64,000 nt of DNA from Mycobacterium sp. ACS4054 (lineage in GTDB: Bacteria > Actinomycetota > Actinomycetes > Mycobacteriales > Mycobacteriaceae): NCBI RefSeq assembly GCF_001667275.1, contig NZ_LZHV01000042.1:1-64000 (forward strand), given 5' to 3'. The position numbers and the translations under genes are program-made. Under the pieces are notes generated by a model. It was not told the origin of the DNA, searched no databases, and was given only the letters and a program-made list of their open reading frames with translations. Below are positions 13,795 to 21,646 of the stretch, piece by piece. The first letter of the stretch is position 1. Every line of letters starts with the position of its first letter.

Positions 13795-14604
13795 GTGACC
13801 GACAACGATCACCGCGACGGCGGCGACATCGGCAAATTCGACCCCGTCCTGACCCAGCGCCTGATGGGCGTGATGCGCCCGGCGCTGAAGGTCTACTTCC
13901 GGTCCGAGGTGCACGGCCTGGGTTCGTTCCCGCCGGGCGGGGCGCTGGTCGTCGGCAATCACTCCGGCGGCATGTTCCCAATGGACGTCCCGATCTTCAC
14001 CGTGCACTTCTATGAAAAGTTCGGCTACGACCGGCCCGTGTACACGCTGAGCCACGACATCCTGATGACCGGCCCCACCGGGGACTTCTTCCGGCGCACC
14101 GGGTACATCCGGGCGAACCGGGAGAACGCGGCCCAGGCCCTGCGGTCCGGCGGGGTGGTGATCGTCTTCCCCGGCGGCGACTACGACGCGTACCGGCCGA
14201 CGCTGTCGGAGAACGTCATCGACTTCGACGGCCGCAAGGGATACGTCAGGACGGCGATCGAGGCCGGCGTCCCCATCGTGCCCGCGGTGTCCATCGGCGG
14301 GCAGGAGACGCAGCTCTACCTGTCGCGCGGGACCTGGCTGGCCGAGCGGCTGGGGGTGAAGCGCCTGCTGCGCAGCGCCATCCTGCCGCTGTCGTTCGGC
14401 TTCCCCTTCGGGTTCAGCGCCGTGATTCCGCCCAACCTGCCGCTGCCCACCAAGATCGTCACGCAGGTGCTGAAGCCGATCGACATCGCCGCGCAATTCG
14501 GCGACGACCCCGACGTCGACGAGGTCGACGAGCATGTCCGATCGGTGATGCAGCAGGCCCTCAAGGAGCTGGCCGCCAAGCGACGCTTCCCGATCCTGGG
14601 CTGA
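13795..14604 (+). CDS. PlsC-like lysophospholipid/glycerol acyltransferase (Rv1428c-like)
   Basis: 269 residues from GTG 13795, preceded by GGAGGAAC. It belongs to the 1-acyl-glycerol-phosphate acyltransferase fold. Block I reads GNHSGGMFPMD, so His56 and the next acid Asp64 are spaced HX7D instead of the canonical HX4D. FPGGDYDAYRP replaces block III (FPEGTRS), and GVPIVPAVSIGG is block IV. Such proteins add acyl groups to lysolipids or glycerol phosphate at the membrane. It is followed after three bases by a fatty acyl-CoA ligase, suggesting a coupled acyl activation and transfer unit. The acceptor is unknown. Confidence 0.85.
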   Translation: MTDNDHRDGGDIGKFDPVLTQRLMGVMRPALKVYFRSEVHGLGSFPPGGALVVGNHSGGMFPMDVPIFTVHFYEKFGYDRPVYTLSHDILMTGPTGDFFRRTGYIRANRENAAQALRSGGVVIVFPGGDYDAYRPTLSENVIDFDGRKGYVRTAIEAGVPIVPAVSIGGQETQLYLSRGTWLAERLGVKRLLRSAILPLSFGFPFGFSAVIPPNLPLPTKIVTQVLKPIDIAAQFGDDPDVDEVDEHVRSVMQQALKELAAKRRFPILG

Positions 14605-14607
14605 GCC

Positions 14608-16227
14608 GTGGCCTCCCCGTTGAATCAAGCCTTCGGCGTCATCACCACCCTGCGGCGCGCGGGCATGATCGCGCCGATGCGGCCCGACCGCTACCTGAAG
14701 ATCGCCGCGGCCATGCGCCGCGAGGGCATGGGGATGACCGTCGGTTTCGCCAGTGCGGCGCAACGCTGCCCGGACCGGCCCGGCCTGATCGACGAACTGG
14801 GCACGCTGACCTGGCGCCAGCTCGACGAGCGGATCAACGCGCTCGCCGCGGCGCTGCAGAAACTGCCCGCCGGCCGGCCCCGGGTCGTCGGGATCATGTG
14901 CCGCAACCACCGCGGCTTCGTCGAGGCGGTGGTGGCCACCAACCGGATCGGGTCCGACGTGGTGTTGCTCAACACGTCATTCGCCGGACCGGCGCTCGCC
15001 GAGGTCGTAAACCGCGAGGGTGTGGACGCCGTCATCTACGACGAGGAGTTCACCGAGACCGTGGACCGCGCGCTGGCCGACAAACCCGAGGCCACCCGCA
15101 TCGTGGCCTGGACCGACGGGCAGCACGAGCTCACCGTCGAGCGGCTGATCGCCGCGCACAGCGGCCAGCAGCCCGAGCGCGCCGGGCGCAAAGGCAGGAT
15201 GATCCTGCTGACCTCCGGCACCACCGGAACGCCCAAGGGCGCCAACCAAACTGGCGGCAACGCGGGCATCGGCACGCTCAAGGCCATCCTGGACCGCACG
15301 CCGTGGCGGGCCGAGGAGACGGTTGTGGTCGTGGCGCCGATGTTCCACGCCTGGGGTTTCTCGCAGTTGATCTTCGCGGCGTCGATGGCGTGCACGGTGG
15401 TCACCCGGCGCAAGTTCGATCCGGAGGCGACGCTGGACCTCATCGACCGGCACCGGGCGACCGGCCTGGCGGTGGTGCCGGTGATGTTCGACCGCATCAT
15501 GGAGTTGCCGCCCGAGGTGCGCAAGCGGTACAGCTGCAAGACATTGCGATTCGCGGCGGCATCCGGCTCGCGCATGCGGCCCGACGTCGTCACCGCGTTC
15601 ATGGACGAATTCGGCGACGTGATCTACAACAACTACAACGCCACCGAGGCCGGCATGATCGCCACCGCCACCCCGGAGGATCTGCGGGCGGCGCCCGACA
15701 CCGCGGGCCGGCCGGCGGGCGGGACCGAAATCCGCATCCTCGATCCGGATTTCAACGAATTGCCCACCGGTGAGGTCGGCACCATCTACGTCCGCAACGA
15801 CACCCAGTTCGAGGGTTACACCTCGGGCTCCACCAAGGACTTTCACGCCGGCTTCATGTCGTCGGGCGACGTCGGCTATCTGGACGAGGCCGGCCGGTTG
15901 TTCGTGGTCGGGCGCGACGACGAGATGATCGTCTCCGGCGGGGAGAACGTCTACCCGATCGAGGTGGAGAAGACACTGGCGGCGCACGACGACGTGGCCG
16001 AGGCGGCGGTGATCGGCGTCGACGACGAGCAGTACGGCCAGCGCCTGGCGGCGTTCGTGGTGCTGAGCCCGGGCGCCCAGGCCACGGTCGAGACCCTCAA
16101 GCAACACGTCCGGGACAACCTGGCCAACTACAAGGTCCCCCGCGAAATCGCCATCCTCGACGAACTTCCCCGCAGCAGCACCGGAAAGATCGTGCGCAGC
16201 GACCTGCAGTCCCGGGTAACCGGCTGA
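14608..16227 (+). CDS. fadD12: Long-chain fatty acid--CoA ligase (FadD12-like)
   Basis: 539 residues from GTG 14608. It activates fatty acids to acyl-CoA through acyl-AMP. The ANL-superfamily signatures are complete: P-loop ILLTSGTTGTPKGAN, the A5-type YNATEAGMIA, the hinge SSGDVGYLDEAGRLFVVGRDDEMIVSGGENVYP (shown here as two adjoining segments of one region), and the catalytic lysine in SSTGKIVRSDL near the C-terminus. It lies between the acyltransferase and lipO, as fadD12 (Rv1427c) does in M. tuberculosis, and its stop overlaps the lipO start (TGATG). Chain-length preference cannot be told from sequence. Confidence 0.92.
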   Translation: MASPLNQAFGVITTLRRAGMIAPMRPDRYLKIAAAMRREGMGMTVGFASAAQRCPDRPGLIDELGTLTWRQLDERINALAAALQKLPAGRPRVVGIMCRNHRGFVEAVVATNRIGSDVVLLNTSFAGPALAEVVNREGVDAVIYDEEFTETVDRALADKPEATRIVAWTDGQHELTVERLIAAHSGQQPERAGRKGRMILLTSGTTGTPKGANQTGGNAGIGTLKAILDRTPWRAEETVVVVAPMFHAWGFSQLIFAASMACTVVTRRKFDPEATLDLIDRHRATGLAVVPVMFDRIMELPPEVRKRYSCKTLRFAAASGSRMRPDVVTAFMDEFGDVIYNNYNATEAGMIATATPEDLRAAPDTAGRPAGGTEIRILDPDFNELPTGEVGTIYVRNDTQFEGYTSGSTKDFHAGFMSSGDVGYLDEAGRLFVVGRDDEMIVSGGENVYPIEVEKTLAAHDDVAEAAVIGVDDEQYGQRLAAFVVLSPGAQATVETLKQHVRDNLANYKVPREIAILDELPRSSTGKIVRSDLQSRVTG

Positions 16228-17498
16228 TGCGCCGCCTTTCGCAACTGCGGCGTCCCCGGCCGCTGGCGCGCGCCGCCCTGGAATTGGCCAACGCCGCCAA
16301 CGGATTACGTCCGCTGGCCCGCAAGGGCTATAGCACCGTGCTCGTCTTCTGGTTCGGCTGGCCGACCTCGGAGGTGCCGGGCGTTTACTTCTCCGTCTCG
16401 CTGGTGGACGCGCTGCGGCGCTGGCGGCGCGGCCATTTCGAGGGGCGGCGCGGCAAGGCGGCGCTGGCGCTGACCGCCGCGTCGTGGGCGATCCTGGGGG
16501 TGATCCGCTACCGCGCCGTCACCACCCCCGGGCCGGTGCTGGAGGCGGGGCTGCGCGAGCAACTCGGACACGACTACGAGGAGGCCCTGGGCAAGCTGCC
16601 GCACACCAAGCCCACCCGCAGCGGGCGGCGCAGCCTGCCGCTGGGCAACACCGTGGCGCGTCGGCGCTACGTCGAGAAGACCAACGTGGTGTCCTACGGC
16701 CCCAACGGCCGCGCCAACCTCGCCGACATCTGGCGCCGCCGCGACCTGCCGCGCGACGCGAAGGCGCCGGTGCTGCTGCAGGTGCCGGGCGGCGCCTGGA
16801 TGATCGGGATGCGCCGGCCGCAGGCCTACCCGCTGATGAGCCACTTGGCCGCGCGCGGCTGGGTGTGTGTGTCGATCGGCTATCGGGTCTCCCCCCGCCA
16901 CACCTGGCCGGATCACATCGTCGACGTCAAACGGGCGCTGGCGTGGGTCAAGGAGAACATCGCCGACTACGGCGGCGACCCCGACTTCGTCGCGGTCACC
17001 GGCGGCTCCGCGGGCGGGCACCTGTGCGCGCTGGCGGCGCTGACCCCGAACGATCCGAAGTTCCAACCGGGCTTCGAGGAAGCCGACACGTCGGTGGTGG
17101 CCGCGGTCCCGATCTACGGCCGCTACGACTGGTTCTCCACCGAGGGCGAGGGCCGGCCCGAGTTCGTCTCGTTGCTCGAAAAGTTCGTCGTCAAGCGGCC
17201 ATTCGACGAACACCGCGACGTCTACGTCGACGCGTCACCGATCCGGCGGCTACACGCCGACGCGCCGCCCTTCTTCGTGTTGCACGGCAGCGACGATTCG
17301 CTCATCCCCGTCGGCGAGGCCAAGGAGTTCATCGAGGAACTGCGCGCGGTGTCGAAATCCCCGGTCGCCTACGCCGAATTGCCCAGCGCACAACACGCTT
17401 TCGACATCTTCAGCTCACCCCGCGCGCATCGGTCGGCGGAGGCCGTCGCGCGCTTCCTGTCCTGGGTGTACGCGACCAACCCGCCCGAGCGCGACTAA
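16227..17498 (+). CDS. lipO: LipO-like alpha/beta-hydrolase esterase
   Basis: 423 residues from ATG 16227, overlapping the fadD12 stop by one base. Two hydrophobic segments near residues 36-62 and 78-94 suggest membrane association, followed by an alpha/beta-hydrolase domain from about residue 150. Visible active-site elements are the oxyanion motif VPGGAWMIG (186-194), nucleophile Ser261 in TGGSAGGH, an acid at Asp356 or Asp357 in HGSDDSLIP, and His390 in SAQHAFD. It is the hormone-sensitive-lipase-like carboxylesterase of the Rv1428c-fadD12-lipO set. The natural substrate is unknown. Confidence 0.9.
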   Translation: MRRLSQLRRPRPLARAALELANAANGLRPLARKGYSTVLVFWFGWPTSEVPGVYFSVSLVDALRRWRRGHFEGRRGKAALALTAASWAILGVIRYRAVTTPGPVLEAGLREQLGHDYEEALGKLPHTKPTRSGRRSLPLGNTVARRRYVEKTNVVSYGPNGRANLADIWRRRDLPRDAKAPVLLQVPGGAWMIGMRRPQAYPLMSHLAARGWVCVSIGYRVSPRHTWPDHIVDVKRALAWVKENIADYGGDPDFVAVTGGSAGGHLCALAALTPNDPKFQPGFEEADTSVVAAVPIYGRYDWFSTEGEGRPEFVSLLEKFVVKRPFDEHRDVYVDASPIRRLHADAPPFFVLHGSDDSLIPVGEAKEFIEELRAVSKSPVAYAELPSAQHAFDIFSSPRAHRSAEAVARFLSWVYATNPPERD

Positions 17499-17531
17499 GT
17501 GCGGCTCGTCCTCCTTGCGCCTCCCCTTTGG

Positions 17532-17559
17532 CCCGAGCGTCACACTAGCGTGGCTCGGG
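17532..17559. repeat. Imperfect palindrome, repeat unit A1
   Basis: The outer arms CCCGAGC and GCTCGGG enclose the core GTCACACTAGCGTGG. The core is a variant of GTCACGCTAGCGTGAC, which recurs three more times around the DUF559-type gene. It lies 34 bases after the lipO stop and can form a hairpin, so it may act as a terminator. Confidence 0.7.
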
Positions 17560-17566
17560 GCCGCGA

Positions 17567-17586
17567 GCGTCACGTTAGCGTGACGC
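17567..17586. repeat. Palindrome, repeat unit A2
   Basis: GCGTCACGTTAGCGTGACGC has perfect 8-base arms (GCGTCACG and CGTGACGC) around TTAG. It sits seven bases after unit A1 and upstream of the DUF559-type gene. The two units share GAGCGTCAC and TAGCGTG. Confidence 0.8.
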
Positions 17587-17653
17587 ACCGGGGGTGTGGA
17601 TAGTCGCGCCGCACTGAGCTGACGTTCGAGGCGGTTTGTGGGACGCTGCCGCG

Positions 17654-18505
17654 ATGGCGGAGCCATTCATCGGCAGTGAGGCGGTCGCGGCCGGAGCGCT
17701 CGTCAAGAGCGCGTTGCGAACGCGCTATCGGAAGCTGTTCCGCGACGTGTATGTCGATCCCGGTGCCGAGCTCACCCCGCTGATGCGAGCCCGCGCGGCA
17801 TGGCTGTGGTCGCGTCGGCGAGGCGTTGTCGCGGGGTTGTCGGCGGCCGCCGTTCATGGTGCGCACTGGGTGGACCCAGCGGCACCGCTGGAAGTTCTGC
17901 ACAGCAACAGAAACCCGTTGCCGGGATTACGGGTTCACAGTGACCGCTTCGACGACGACGAAGTCGTCCTCATCGATGGTGTTCCGGTGACGACGCCGGC
18001 CCGTACGGGTGTCGACCTGGGATGCTGGCATCCGATAAACGATGCGGTGGCCGCGCTCGACGACCTGCTTCGCGCGACCGACTGCAAGGTGTCCGAGGTT
18101 CAGTTGCTCGCCGAACGGTATCCGGGCCGCCGCGGCATCCAGTCGGCGCGTGACGCAATCGGTCTCGCGGATGCGGGGGCACAGTCGCCGAAGGAAACGT
18201 GGTTGCGCCTGGCGCTGATCCGGGCCGGGCTGCCCCGACCGCAAACGCAGATCCCGGTCAGCGACGAATTCGGTGACCTGACTTACTACCTCGACATGGG
18301 TTGGGAGGAACTCAAAGTCGCGGCTGAGTATGACGGTGAGCAGCATCGTCGGGATCGCTGGCAGTACACGTGGGACATCAGGCGGCTTGAAACGCTCGAG
18401 CGCCTGGGCTGGATCGTCATTCGAGTGGTGGTGGGCGACCGCCCCGGCGACATCGTCAGCCGGGTGAGGGCCGCCCTGGCCAGGCGGGCAGTCACGCTAG
18501 CGTGA
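17654..18505 (+). CDS. DUF559/AbiEi-type protein with putative PD-(D/E)XK nuclease-like C-terminus
   Basis: 283 residues from ATG 17654 (MAEPFIGSEAV). The N-terminal half looks like the AbiEi antitoxin-type region seen in mycobacterial proteins of this kind: a short start (LRTRYRKLFRDVYVDP), then a segment with AAAVHGAHWVDP and VLIDGVPVTTPARTGVDLG. The C-terminal part (about 180-283) has the DUF559/Vsr-like pattern ETWLRLALIRAGLPRPQTQI, YYLDMGW, and AAEYDGEQHRRDRWQY, with possible active acids in LD and EYDG. Neither a cognate toxin nor a nucleotidyltransferase is adjacent. Palindromic repeats flank it on both sides and the 3' unit overlaps its stop codon, suggesting a movable single-gene cassette. 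The function is unproven. Confidence 0.75.
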   Translation: MAEPFIGSEAVAAGALVKSALRTRYRKLFRDVYVDPGAELTPLMRARAAWLWSRRRGVVAGLSAAAVHGAHWVDPAAPLEVLHSNRNPLPGLRVHSDRFDDDEVVLIDGVPVTTPARTGVDLGCWHPINDAVAALDDLLRATDCKVSEVQLLAERYPGRRGIQSARDAIGLADAGAQSPKETWLRLALIRAGLPRPQTQIPVSDEFGDLTYYLDMGWEELKVAAEYDGEQHRRDRWQYTWDIRRLETLERLGWIVIRVVVGDRPGDIVSRVRAALARRAVTLA

Positions 18506-18506
18506 C
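18491..18506. repeat. Perfect palindrome, repeat unit B1
   Basis: GTCACGCTAGCGTGAC is its own reverse complement over 16 bases. It covers the last codons and the TGA stop of the DUF559-type gene and matches the cores of units A1 and A2 upstream. Confidence 0.85.
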
Positions 18507-18520
18507 GCTCGCCTGCGGCG

Positions 18521-18536
18521 GTCACGCTGGCGTGGC
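18521..18536. repeat. Imperfect palindrome, repeat unit B2
   Basis: GTCACGCTGGCGTGGC differs from unit B1 at two positions. Together B1 and B2 fill the space between the convergent DUF559-type and WS/DGAT genes, where they may serve as bidirectional terminators. Confidence 0.7.
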
Positions 18537-18559
18537 GCTCGCGTCAGGGGGCCGCCCGC

Positions 18560-19951
18560 TCACTCCCGCGCGGCGGCCTTCTCCAATTCGGTGAGCGCCG
18601 GCTCGATGCGGTCGGCCATGTCGTCGATGTCGTTGGCCACCTCGGGCGTCGTGACGAAACCGAAGTCCAGATAGTCGGTGTAGGAGAAGCAGGTGATGTT
18701 CAGGGCGACGTCCATGACGGGCGGCCCGAGCGGCACCAGCGAATCCAGCCGCGCGCCCGCCATGAACAACGGGAACGGCGGGCCCGGCACATTGGAGACA
18801 ACCAGGTTGATGGGGGCCAGGTTTCGCGACAGCCCGCTGGCCGTGTAGGCCCGCGCGGCCAGCCCCAGCAGCCCGGGCGGTGTGGTCTCGGTCAGCCCCA
18901 TGATCTGGTGCGCCGAAAGGGCTTTGGCCATCAGCTTGGCGTTCTGCGTGCTCTCGTGGATGGCCCGCAACCGCTCGGCGGGATCCTCGACGTCGGTCGC
19001 GAGCGATACGGTCATCGAGCTCACCTGATTGCCGACGTCGTCCTTGTTGTCGTCGGTGCGGGTGGAGACGGGAATCTGGGCGATGAGCGGTTTGGCGGGC
19101 AACTCGCCGCGCTTCTGCAGGTACTCGCGGGCGGCGCCGGCCACCAGCGCCAGCACGACGTCGTTGAGCTTGACGCCGTAGGCGTCCTTGACGGCCTTGG
19201 CCCGCGCGAGTTCGACGCGGCAGCCGGTGATTCGGCGGTGCGGCGAGACGGGCGCGTTGAACCGGGTCTTGGGCGCCTCGAAGTAGCGCGGCGGCCGGCC
19301 GCTGCTCACCCCCAGCGCGGCGATCTGCTGGCGCACGGTCTGCTCCACCAGCCGGGCGATGCGGAAGGGCGTCTTGACGCCGACGTTGATGAGGGCCCCC
19401 ACCGCCCGCCGTTCGATGCCCGGAATCTTCGATCCCACCAGCGATCCCACCGTTTCGTGTTGCGGCGGGCGCGGTTCCGGCGTGACGTCCAACAGGATTT
19501 CACCCAGGCCGGCGCCGGAGACGCCGTCGACGATGGCGTGGTGCATCTTGGTCAGCGACGCGACCCGGCCGCCCTCGACGCCCTCGATCACCCACATCTC
19601 CCACAGCGGCCGGGCGCGGTCCAGCTTGTAGGACATCAACCGGCCGACCAGCTCCTCGAGCTCGCGGCGGCCGCCCGGCGCCGGGACGGCGATGTGCCGG
19701 ATGTGGAAATCGACGTCCAGCTCCTCGTCTTCGACGAACCACGGCCGGTCCAAACCCAGCGGTGCACCGGTGACCCGCCACCGCAACTGCGGCAACTCCG
19801 GCAGCCGCTCGATGATCAGTTCGCGGAGCCGCTCGAAGCTGTACTCCGACGCGTCCTTCGGGTCGCAAATCGCCAGCGCGCCCACATGCATGTGCCAGCC
19901 CGAAGTCTCGGCCGACCAAAACGCCGCATCAACACTCGAAAGCCGTTTCAT
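18560..19951 (-). CDS. WS/DGAT family wax ester synthase/diacylglycerol acyltransferase (Rv1425-like)
   Basis: 463 residues from ATG 19951. It uses acyl-CoA to acylate diacylglycerol or fatty alcohols, making storage lipid. The condensation-domain-like active site HHxxxDG is intact at His137, His138 and Asp142 ([12 protein letters not shown]). The N-terminal [18 protein letters not shown] and the later [18 protein letters not shown] are typical of the mycobacterial family. It sits near the acyltransferase-fadD12-lipO genes but on the opposite strand. Upstream begins a PPE region that M. tuberculosis does not have here. Confidence 0.95.
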   Translation of the reverse strand: MKRLSSVDAAFWSAETSGWHMHVGALAICDPKDASEYSFERLRELIIERLPELPQLRWRVTGAPLGLDRPWFVEDEELDVDFHIRHIAVPAPGGRRELEELVGRLMSYKLDRARPLWEMWVIEGVEGGRVASLTKMHHAIVDGVSGAGLGEILLDVTPEPRPPQHETVGSLVGSKIPGIERRAVGALINVGVKTPFRIARLVEQTVRQQIAALGVSSGRPPRYFEAPKTRFNAPVSPHRRITGCRVELARAKAVKDAYGVKLNDVVLALVAGAAREYLQKRGELPAKPLIAQIPVSTRTDDNKDDVGNQVSSMTVSLATDVEDPAERLRAIHESTQNAKLMAKALSAHQIMGLTETTPPGLLGLAARAYTASGLSRNLAPINLVVSNVPGPPFPLFMAGARLDSLVPLGPPVMDVALNITCFSYTDYLDFGFVTTPEVANDIDDMADRIEPALTELEKAAARE

Positions 19952-20203
19952 CCCCCGACCGTAGCCCTCCCACCCCCATCGGGACCAGCAATGGCAAACA
20001 AACTACCCGCCGGCTTGGTCGAGAAAATATTTGCGCCGCCGTCAGCTCCGTGCGACTACCCCTGATGGCCGCCCGGGGCCGCCCCGGTGGACCCCATAGC
20101 GCGGGGTGGGACGCATACGCCGCGTCCGCGCGCGGCGCCGGGATGTGACACCCTCTAACCGGAACGCTTGTGCCGCAATCCATCCGCTGTGAAAGCGGAT
20201 ACG

Positions 20204-21151
20204 TCACTGGGTTCGATCGACGGGATCCGCTTGTGGACTCGGCCGTGCCGGCGCTGGCGTTGATCGAGTCCACGCCCGAGGAACCGACAAGGCCCCGATT
20301 GCCGCGGCGCAACCGACGCTCGCCCGGGGCCCCGCGGCAACGGTGCGATCCCCGGTGGGCCGCCGCGGCCCCACGACCGTGGCCCTGTTCAACGCGGCGG
20401 CCTTGTTGAGTGAATTCAGGTGGCTGAGCGCGACGTCCAGTGGCGCCGACAATGAACTCAGCCTGGACAGCGGGGCGGCCGTCGGCAATAGGGACACGTC
20501 GAAGGTGTCCAGCTTAGAGGTGGACAGCGTATCGAGCGCCTCGGCGATGGTCGAAATCACTTGACGGCCAGTCATTATGACTTCCGGCGCCACCATCAGA
20601 CGCCATTTGCGGGACGGTTCGGTGACCGACGCACCGTTTCGGGCGTGCTCGCGGAGTCGGATGGGGGGCGGCGAACTGAACGGCGTCAGCTTCCGGGTGG
20701 CCGCCGCCGCGCGGGCGTAGGCGTACATGGCGCCGGCGTTTTGGGCCCACATCCGTTCGTAGGCCGCTTCGACGTCGGCGATAGCCGGACTGATCTGGGC
20801 AAGGCAGTTCGTCGTGGCCAACCAATCTCGCTGCAGCCGATTGGCCTCGATAACCCGAGGCACCACCACCGCCGCAAACGTCGAACCGTAGGCGCCCGCA
20901 GCCGCCGTGGCCTGGACGGCCGTCTGCCGTGCCTGTTCGGCGGTGGCGTCGAGCCAGTCCAGATAGTCGGCGTGGGCCGAAGCGCTCGGCTCGGTCAGCT
21001 CGCCGAACACCGCCCGGTAGTTCCGCGCCAGGTCACCGAGTTGAACGCCCAGCACATCCCACGCCGTGGCCGCGTCCATCATCGACTGAGCGCCGGGCCC
21101 CGAATGCATTCGCCGAGAATGCATTTCCGGCGGCACGGCACCGAAATCCAT
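20204..21151 (-). CDS. Divergent PPE-SVP family protein
   Basis: 315 residues from ATG 21149-21151 (MDFGAVPPEMHS). In-frame ATGs also occur at 21193 and 21235, and no start has a good Shine-Dalgarno sequence. The N-terminal PPE domain (about 1-175) carries the PPE motif at 7-9 and the closing segment YERMWAQNAGAMYAYARAAA. Unusually, the conserved W-x-G-P-S-S element is missing: the equivalent stretch reads FGELTEPSASAHADYLDW. The C-terminal part is short but retains the SVP motif ALSVPRAWTRSTPAPA. It is probably exported by a type VII system as a PE/PPE partner if still functional; no PE gene is adjacent. The length and lost motif suggest decay or specialisation. Confidence 0.75.
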   Translation of the reverse strand: MDFGAVPPEMHSRRMHSGPGAQSMMDAATAWDVLGVQLGDLARNYRAVFGELTEPSASAHADYLDWLDATAEQARQTAVQATAAAGAYGSTFAAVVVPRVIEANRLQRDWLATTNCLAQISPAIADVEAAYERMWAQNAGAMYAYARAAAATRKLTPFSSPPPIRLREHARNGASVTEPSRKWRLMVAPEVIMTGRQVISTIAEALDTLSTSKLDTFDVSLLPTAAPLSRLSSLSAPLDVALSHLNSLNKAAALNRATVVGPRRPTGDRTVAAGPRASVGCAAAIGALSVPRAWTRSTPAPARPSPQADPVDRTQ

Positions 21152-21265
21152 CGTTGGTCCCAGGTCGACGGGGAACGGATCGTACTGCAACATTTGGCGT
21201 TTCTCTGTGGAGGGACAGGCGTGAGCGGTGAGCATTCGCGGATTGTGCCGCGCTTCTTGGCGGTT

Positions 21266-21610
21266 TCAGCCTTTGCTTGCCGACGCGTCGAGTTGTCGTG
21301 GGCAATACGACTTGGCCGATATCGTCGCGAACTGGGCGGCACCGTTGGTGGTCAGTCCGGGGTTGTTGTCTCGGAGGTCGTTGAGCAACTGGAGGCCGGA
21401 TACGCCGCGAGAGATCAAGCCGCACACCGCCTTTCCGGCGGCGACGGCCTGGTCCGGGTCCGCAAAACTGATTCCCACCCGGTGGAGGTCAGCGATGAAG
21501 ACCTCGTTGTTCTCGTCGGTCGCCGCTTCGTCCTCCCCGGGGATGGCGTGCGCAGGCGCCGCGGCGGCGATGCCCAGCGACACACCGAGAAGCGCCAACA
21601 GCAGTTTCAT
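21266..21610 (-). CDS. DUF732 family secreted protein
   Basis: 114 residues with a clear signal peptide: MKLLLALLGVSLGIAAAA, then cleavage after AHA (residues 20-22). The mature part matches the small mycobacterial DUF732 pattern, with FIADLHRVGISFADPDQAVAAG, a Cys in AVCGLISRG and a second Cys in KSYCPRQ that probably form a disulfide. It is expected outside the cell or in the envelope; no function is established that I know of. It is preceded by AGGAGG in the sequence before its ATG, and it lies between two PPE genes on the same strand. Confidence 0.9.
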   Translation of the reverse strand: MKLLLALLGVSLGIAAAAPAHAIPGEDEAATDENNEVFIADLHRVGISFADPDQAVAAGKAVCGLISRGVSGLQLLNDLRDNNPGLTTNGAAQFATISAKSYCPRQLDASASKG

Positions 21611-21646
21611 GCGTCCTCCTTCGATTTACGGGCTAAATCCCCTGTG

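Noticed and set aside
17532..18536. CRISPR array around the DUF559-type gene
   Set aside because: Only four palindromic units in two pairs, with no regular spacers and no cas gene.
20204..21235. Calling the divergent PPE gene a pseudogene
   Set aside because: The frame is open from the PPE start to the SVP tail with no frameshift; missing motif alone is not enough.
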